A stretch of 28,367 nt of DNA from an uncultured Oscillospiraceae bacterium. GTDB lineage: Bacteria > Bacillota > Clostridia > Oscillospirales > Oscillospiraceae. Shown here in pieces: positions 23,936-28,367 of the stretch. The stretch's first letter is position 1; every line of letters starts with the position of its first letter. A model generated the notes under the pieces. The model was not told the origin of the DNA. It saw only the letters and a program-made list of their open reading frames with translations, and did not search any database. The DNA lies in contig CAAEKQ010000066.1 of assembly GCA_900756575.1 (NCBI GenBank), positions 1 through 28,367 on the forward strand. The letters are read 5' to 3'. Both the position numbers and the translations under genes were made by a program.

Positions 23936-25429
23936 TTACCGCCCTCTGGGAATCAGCAGCATTCCCTGGGGCTGCTGGTCCTCCGCAAGTCCGTTTGCCT
24001 CCATAATCGCCTGTTCGGTGGTCTTTGCCGCCTTGGCTGCATCCCACAGGGTCTCGCCGGGCCGGATCCGCCGAATCACCAGCCCCGGGCCGTCCCGCTG
24101 TTCGGCCGCTTCCTCCCAATCGGCCCCCAGCACCTCAGAAATCCGGCTGTCGCCAAAGGAATCCGCCTCCAAGGTGCCGCTGATCCGAAGCTCGGCCCCG
24201 CCTGAGCCGGTGGATGGCGTCACATGGAGCGCCTGCGCATGAATTTCAAACCCGCATTCCTCCGCCGCCCGGGAGCCGGATTCCAGCTTTGCCTCTGCGC
24301 TGCCGCCGTGGAGCATTCCCTGACCGTCTTCCCACAGAACATGGGCTGTCACGGGCATGGAGAATGTTACATTCTCCCCTTCCCGGCTGTAGGTTCCTTC
24401 TCCGGGCAAACAGTTGCAGTAGATCACCCGCTGGATGTCGCCGCTGACAGTCCCCCGGCCCACCGGCGAGAAAAACTGCCGGTCTAAGAGCGAACGATAA
24501 CTCCGCTCCTCGGTCTCCGGGGTCAGGGTGCCCTCAAGACTGTAGGCGTCGGCCATATAGCCCATCTCCCGCCGAGCCCAGACCTTGGCCATGGACAGCA
24601 GCTGGAGCGTCACATTGAGGCCCCCGCCGTCCAGCGTTGGCTCCACATCCGCCCCGGTGAGACAGCTTGTCAGTTGGAGCTCATCCTCCTCGCCGCAGTC
24701 CCCCAGGTCGATGTACTGGGAAAAAGGCAGCGTGGCTGTTCCGGTGGTGAATACGCCGTCGCTGCTTAGATAGAGGATTTGCAGCTCTGCCTCCCCTTTC
24801 AGCACCGCGCGGGTTCCGGTCAGCCGGGCGTCCGTATGCCGAAGCTCCGCCTGCACGCCCGCCAATGTCCGAATCGTTCCGGCGGGCGACACCTGCACCG
24901 TATCCTCCACGGTGTAATTCTTCTCCCCCATGGCGCTGAGGCACCGGATGGGCAATACCTTCCGCTGCATACACACGTTTTTCTGGGTGCAGCCGATGAT
25001 ATGCCCCTCCTGCCGCCGCTGCCACAAGGTGATCTCCGCCGACACCGCTGCCCGCAGCATCACCTTTCTGGGATTCACCAGATGCCCGTCCAATCGGCGG
25101 AGGCAAACGGAGATTTCCGCCTCCATCCCCGGCTGAATTCTGGCATCCTCCAGGCGGATGCTCATGGGGATATACGCTTCGGCAACCTCTGGCGGCGCAT
25201 CCTCCTGGGGTTGCACCAATGCCATGGCGCTGACCCCTGCGGAGACGGTCAGCCGCCCTTCTGTGATCTCCTTCCCCCGAAGAAATGCCATGCCGCCGGA
25301 AAACAGCACCTGGACTGCATCCGGGCAGGAATCCGGCAGAATCACCTCCGCAGTTTCCTCTGCCATTTTCATTTCCCGGAGCACCTGCCCGAGACAGGTG
25401 GATTGTTCCGTTAAAAACTCCAATTTCAT
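23936..25429 (-). CDS. DUF3794 and LysM domain protein, SipL-like SpoIVA partner
   Basis: A 497-residue protein with DUF3794 (SPOCS) segments and a C-terminal LysM domain (about residues 452-495, RPGETLWDAAKAAKTTEQ through LLIPRGR). This architecture is that of SipL, which in Clostridioides difficile binds SpoIVA through its LysM domain and is needed for coat attachment. The DUF3794 signature DSCPDAVQVLFSGG lies near residue 33, with a similar segment around residue 330 (ISGDIQRVIYCNC-like). The start at 25429 has GGAG about nine bases upstream. It directly precedes spoIVA, 28 bases apart, which supports the SipL role. A candidate sigma-E promoter is just upstream. Confidence 0.88.
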   Translation of the reverse strand: MKLEFLTEQSTCLGQVLREMKMAEETAEVILPDSCPDAVQVLFSGGMAFLRGKEITEGRLTVSAGVSAMALVQPQEDAPPEVAEAYIPMSIRLEDARIQPGMEAEISVCLRRLDGHLVNPRKVMLRAAVSAEITLWQRRQEGHIIGCTQKNVCMQRKVLPIRCLSAMGEKNYTVEDTVQVSPAGTIRTLAGVQAELRHTDARLTGTRAVLKGEAELQILYLSSDGVFTTGTATLPFSQYIDLGDCGEEDELQLTSCLTGADVEPTLDGGGLNVTLQLLSMAKVWARREMGYMADAYSLEGTLTPETEERSYRSLLDRQFFSPVGRGTVSGDIQRVIYCNCLPGEGTYSREGENVTFSMPVTAHVLWEDGQGMLHGGSAEAKLESGSRAAEECGFEIHAQALHVTPSTGSGGAELRISGTLEADSFGDSRISEVLGADWEEAAEQRDGPGLVIRRIRPGETLWDAAKAAKTTEQAIMEANGLAEDQQPQGMLLIPRGR

Positions 25430-25475
25430 GGTTGCTACTCCCTCCCCGGAACCACAGGCTCCGCTATTCAGAAGC

Positions 25476-25504
25476 AGTATATTCGCCTGTCCCCGGGGAT
25501 ATGT
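25476..25504 (-). promoter_or_regulatory. Candidate sigma-E promoter of the sipL-spoIVA operon
   Basis: On the minus strand ACATATC (25498-25504) and AATATACT (25476-25483) are 14 bases apart. They resemble the sigma-E elements (xxATATT and CATACAxT) with mismatches in each. The start would leave an untranslated leader of about 40 bases. Sigma-E control is expected for mother-cell coat genes, but the assignment is by eye. Confidence 0.4.
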
Positions 25505-25648
25505 CTATTTCAGCAGCAGGCAGCCTGCAATCACCGCCGCCGCGCCAATAATCAGTGGACACAAACCGCTCTGCAATAGTACCGCCAAAATCATTCCCAC
25601 GCCAAAGGCCATCAGTGCCAATCCTGCGGCTTCCCGTTTTCGAATCAT
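25505..25648 (-). CDS. 47-residue two-helix membrane protein upstream of sipL
   Basis: A short open frame encoding a protein that begins MIRKREAAGLALMAFGVGM and ends VIAGCLLLK. Two hydrophobic helices (about residues 8-26 and 30-46) flank a short turn (QSGLCP), and the basic N-terminus would face the cytoplasm. I do not recognise a family. AGGGGG eight bases upstream could serve as the ribosome binding site, but it is part of the thiN terminator stem. The position directly before sipL-spoIVA suggests a sporulation link, which is inference. It may be non-coding. Confidence 0.5.
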   Translation of the reverse strand: MIRKREAAGLALMAFGVGMILAVLLQSGLCPLIIGAAAVIAGCLLLK

Positions 25649-25685
25649 ACAAAACGCCCCCTGCATACTCTATGCAGGGGGCGTT
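25649..25685 (-). terminator. Terminator of the prkC-rsgA-thiN operon
   Basis: AACGCCCCCTGCAT (25672-25685 read on minus) and ATGCAGGGGGCGTT form a perfect 14-bp stem around five bases, followed by TTGT so that four T end the hairpin. It begins 13 bases after the thiN stop codon. Confidence 0.85.
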
Positions 25686-25698
25686 GGGAATGTGCAAT

Positions 25699-26334
25699 TT
25701 ACCAGGGATTATTGGAGCGAATGAGATAGCAGCAGCCGTCCGTGAACCGCAGCGCCACCGGGTCGATGTTCCACTCGTTGCTGACGGTCAGGCTGTCGCC
25801 CCGGAAGGTATCCCGGCATTCCAGGGGATATTTGGCCCCACGGATGGTGATTTCACGCATCACCCGGTCAATGGGGATCAGGGAAAAGTACGTATAGCCG
25901 TCCTTGGGCACCGAATATTCGCCCGGGGCTAAAAATTCAATGGAGTTCCAGGGATCGAGGATCTTGCCGTGAACCCCATGGCCCGCAGCGGTTTCCAAAA
26001 GCCCAAGGGCAGACAGATGATGATCCTGCCGTCCGCCAGTGCAGCCGGTGAAGACGATCTCCCCCGCACCATGGTTCAGTGCCGTTTCATAGGCTGCCTG
26101 CAGGTCCGTCAAATCCTTTTCGGCAGGAAGCGGGATGCATTCCATTCCGACCAGGGCATGGCCGCCGGAATCGCTGTCGCCCACGTAAATATCCGGCGTA
26201 AAGCCAGCATCCATGGCGCACTGCACCCCACCGTCTGCGGCAATCACCAGGTCTGCCCAGTGTTCATAGGGCCGCAAAAAGTCCCAGCTGGGGCAAGGCA
26301 TGGACCCAAAAATCAGGACTTTTTGTGTTCCCAT
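25699..26334 (-). CDS. thiN: Thiamine diphosphokinase
   Basis: A 211-residue enzyme that transfers pyrophosphate from ATP to thiamine to make thiamine diphosphate. Motifs are VIAADGGVQCAMDAG, VGDSDSGG (usually GDFDS, so Phe is replaced by Ser), PLPAEKDLTDLQAAYETAL and GCTGGRQDHHLSALGLL. The C-terminal beta domain ends SLTVSNEW...DGCCYLIRSNNPW, as in the family. AAGGAG lies eight bases upstream of the ATG at 26334. It overlaps the end of rsgA by 22 bases. In many Firmicutes the order is prkC-rsgA-rpe-thiN; here rpe is absent between rsgA and thiN. Confidence 0.94.
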   Translation of the reverse strand: MGTQKVLIFGSMPCPSWDFLRPYEHWADLVIAADGGVQCAMDAGFTPDIYVGDSDSGGHALVGMECIPLPAEKDLTDLQAAYETALNHGAGEIVFTGCTGGRQDHHLSALGLLETAAGHGVHGKILDPWNSIEFLAPGEYSVPKDGYTYFSLIPIDRVMREITIRGAKYPLECRDTFRGDSLTVSNEWNIDPVALRFTDGCCYLIRSNNPW

Positions 26335-27212
26335 TCCTTATACTCCTTTATCTTCTCATAGAGTCGGACATAGCTGGCGTGGCGGGTTTTTCCGATTTTC
26401 CCCTGCTCCAGGGCCTCCAAAACGGCGCAGCCCTGCTCTTTCACATGGCTGCAATCGTCAAAACGGCACCCTCCCAAATAGGGCCGGAATTCCGGGAATG
26501 CCCGGGCAAGGCTGTCGGCGGTGCCAAGATCCATCATGTCCGTATCGAAGGACGAAAAGCCCGGGGTATCCATGATCTTCGTGCCGTCGGGCAGGGTAAA
26601 CAGCTCCACATGGCGGGTGGTATGGCGGCCGCGGCCCAGCTTATCACTGACCTCGCCGGTCTCCATATTGGCCTCGGGGTACAGGGCGTTGAGCATGGTG
26701 GACTTGCCCACGCCGGAATTGCCGGTGAAGGCCGCCAGTTTTCCCTTCAAACGCTCCCGCACTTCCTCCACCCCCAGTCCGGTTTCGGTGCTGGTGCGGA
26801 TCACGGGGATGCCCGCCTGCCGGTAGATGGCATAGAGCTCCTCCGCCGGGTCCAGGTCGCATTTGGTCAGCAGCAGCAGGGTTTCCACATTCTGCGCCGC
26901 CGCAATGGCCGCCACCCGGTCAATGAGAAAGGGCTCGGTGATGGGATTCACCTGGCAGCCCATCATCACCAGCACGTCCACATTGGCCACCGCCGGACGG
27001 ATGAAGCTGTTCTTCCGGGGCAAAATCTCCTGAACATAGCCGCTGTCGCCGCTGGGCTGAAAGACGGCCTGATCCCCTACCAGGGGCGTGATCCCCAGCT
27101 TCCGGAGCTTTCCCCGGGCCCGGCAGCGGACGATTTCGCTGCCGGTGTCCACATCATAAAATCCACTCAAGGCGCGAATAATTACGCCGCAATTTTTTTC
27201 ACTCAAATTCAT
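26313..27212 (-). CDS. rsgA: Ribosome small subunit-dependent GTPase A
   Basis: A 299-residue circularly permuted GTPase that checks late 30S subunit maturation. An OB-fold covers about residues 1-70 (ALSGFYDVDTGSEIVRCRARGKLRK). The G motifs come in permuted order: TKCD (G4), then GNSGVGKST (G1), the RHTTRHVELF switch and DTPGF (G3). The C-terminal zinc site is CRFDDCSHVKEQGCAV. The start codon lies four bases after the kinase stop codon with only a weak GAGG right next to it, so translation probably depends on coupling to the upstream gene. Confidence 0.96.
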   Translation of the reverse strand: MNLSEKNCGVIIRALSGFYDVDTGSEIVRCRARGKLRKLGITPLVGDQAVFQPSGDSGYVQEILPRKNSFIRPAVANVDVLVMMGCQVNPITEPFLIDRVAAIAAAQNVETLLLLTKCDLDPAEELYAIYRQAGIPVIRTSTETGLGVEEVRERLKGKLAAFTGNSGVGKSTMLNALYPEANMETGEVSDKLGRGRHTTRHVELFTLPDGTKIMDTPGFSSFDTDMMDLGTADSLARAFPEFRPYLGGCRFDDCSHVKEQGCAVLEALEQGKIGKTRHASYVRLYEKIKEYKEWEHKKS

Positions 27213-27215
27213 GCC

Positions 27216-28367
27216 TCATTCTGCGGGAGAGGTTTCCGGGGGCTCCTCGGATACCACGGGAGATTCCTCGGGCGGCTCCGGCGTAGGAGTGGCCGGAGTG
27301 GGGGTTGCGGGAGTCGGGGTGGGCGTGGGGGTATAAGGCGTGGGAGTGGGCATTTCCTCCGGCTTCTCCGAGGGAGAAGGCGAAGGCTCTTCCTCCCGGC
27401 CCAGGGATACCTTGATGCTCACCACGGTACCCTCCGGCACCTCATTGCCGCTCTTGATGCTCTGATAGAACACCAGGCCCGCATCCGCGTCATTTTCCAC
27501 ATAGGTGATGGAAACCTTGAGATTCTTGGACTCCAGCAGGCTCACCGCGTCGGCCTCCTCCAGATCCATCACATCGGGCACCGTAGTCATCACCGTGCCA
27601 ACACCGCTGGAAACCACAATATTCACGGAATCCCCGGCGTTCAGAGTCGCCCCGGCGGCGGGATCGGTGGAAATGACCTTTCCCTCCTCCACATCCTCGG
27701 ATTCCTCATAGCTGTAGGACAGGCTGATAGACAACTGCGAGATGAGATCGCTCATGGCATCTGCCACCTGCTGGGTGGTATACCCCCGGAGATCGGGCAT
27801 TTCGGCGGTCTGGGTGCCCTTGGATACCGTGAGCTTAATGGTGGTACCCTTGGTGACCTTCTGGCCCTTCCGGACGCTCTGCTCGCAGATTTCGCCCTCG
27901 TCATACTTGCTGCTGTAGACGCTGTCGCCTTCTTCGAGATTAAAATCGCTGTACATCTCATTGCCCAGGACATTTTCGATCTTCTGGCCCAGAAAATCCG
28001 GCACACTCACCATACCGTCATCCGTGGGAGACAGGAACACCTTCCACATGACGATGCCCGCAATGACCACCACGGCCAAGAGAATGGACACCACGATGAT
28101 AGCCGTCTTATAGTGACCGGACTCCTCGGTCTCCTCATCCTCGTCCTCATAATAGCCGCCGGAATAATTGCCCTGACGGCGGGACTGCTTTTCCTGATTG
28201 GCCCGCTGGACGGATTTCTCCGCCATGGTTCTGGCCTTCTGCCGGGCTGCCTGCTGGGCATCCACCGGGCGACTCTGCCGCTGCTGGGCGGAACGGGCCT
28301 GCCGCTGCTGGGGATTTGGCTGGCGCGAAACCGGCTGCTTTTGCTGCTGCATCCGTGCAGAGTTGAC
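27216..28367 (-). CDS. PASTA-domain Ser/Thr protein kinase, C-terminal part (runs off window)
   Basis: The frame stays open to the window end, so only the C-terminal 383 residues are seen and the kinase domain must lie beyond. A Gln/Arg-rich juxtamembrane stretch is followed by an acidic DEDEETEE patch and one membrane helix (about residues 86-110, TAIIVVSILLAVVVIAGIVMW). Three extracellular PASTA repeats follow (starting SVPDFLG, EMPDLRGY and TVPDVMDL), then a low-complexity tail of Pro-Thr pairs and glutamates. This is the layout of PrkC/PknB-type kinases, which sense muropeptides or lipid II. The gene order with rsgA downstream supports the call. The ATG at 28352 is internal, not the start. 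Confidence 0.88.
   Translation of the reverse strand, partial: VNSARMQQQKQPVSRQPNPQQRQARSAQQRQSRPVDAQQAARQKARTMAEKSVQRANQEKQSRRQGNYSGGYYEDEDEETEESGHYKTAIIVVSILLAVVVIAGIVMWKVFLSPTDDGMVSVPDFLGQKIENVLGNEMYSDFNLEEGDSVYSSKYDEGEICEQSVRKGQKVTKGTTIKLTVSKGTQTAEMPDLRGYTTQQVADAMSDLISQLSISLSYSYEESEDVEEGKVISTDPAAGATLNAGDSVNIVVSSGVGTVMTTVPDVMDLEEADAVSLLESKNLKVSITYVENDADAGLVFYQSIKSGNEVPEGTVVSIKVSLGREEEPSPSPSEKPEEMPTPTPYTPTPTPTPATPTPATPTPEPPEESPVVSEEPPETSPAE

Noticed and set aside
25464..25697. A 77-codon minus-strand frame between sipL and thiN
   Set aside because: It translates the terminator stem and has no hydrophobic or domain pattern; the overlapping 47-codon frame gives a coherent two-helix protein and is the better candidate.

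Overview
The window looks like chromosomal DNA of a GC-rich, endospore-forming Clostridia, most likely a gut Oscillospiraceae/Oscillospirales-type organism. The taxonomic call is inference. It rests on GC-rich coding sequence, strong GGAGG ribosome binding sites, clear sigma-A promoters with 17-bp spacers, and sporulation genes (gpr, spoIVA and a SipL-like DUF3794/LysM gene). Firmicutes-type housekeeping clusters (prkC-rsgA-thiN, asp23-fakA) and energy-coupling factor (ECF) transport also fit. No phage, transposase, CRISPR array, tRNA or rRNA gene was seen.

Layout. 1-3,500 (minus strand): rplS with its own promoter and structured leader, then a two-component system whose kinase has an unusual C-terminal extension. 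3,500-6,480 (minus): an ECF S component with a P1-family peptidase, and uridine phosphorylase coupled to a tiny membrane protein. 6,480-8,210 (minus): pyrG. 8,210-8,800: a non-coding block of about 600 bp packed with DnaA boxes, built on two copies of an 86-bp module exactly 306 bp apart. 8,800-9,700 (minus): gpr. 9,800-15,610 (plus): rpsT, malic enzyme, recG and asnB. 15,650-16,600 (minus): an AT-rich orphan lipoprotein locus. 16,620-20,320 (minus): glgA, fakA and an asp23 family gene. 20,350-22,390 (minus): gpmI translationally coupled to a C_GCAxxG_C_C protein. 22,390-25,650 (minus): spoIVA, a sipL-like gene and an unlisted 47-aa membrane protein. 25,650-28,367 (minus): thiN, rsgA and the C-terminal half of a PASTA Ser/Thr kinase that runs off the window edge.

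Functional themes. Translation (L19, S20, RsgA) and nucleotide or carbon metabolism (PyrG, Udp, MaeB, GlgA, GpmI, AsnB) make up most genes. The spore-coat basement pair SpoIVA and SipL sits in one likely sigma-E operon, and the SASP protease Gpr lies elsewhere in the window. The most unusual feature is the DnaA-box region between gpr and pyrG, which could be an origin or a DnaA-titrating or regulatory cluster. Second is a family of 43-bp imperfect palindromic repeats in three intergenic or untranslated positions. Coordinates use starts chosen by ribosome binding site and family fit, so some genes are shorter than the longest open frame.
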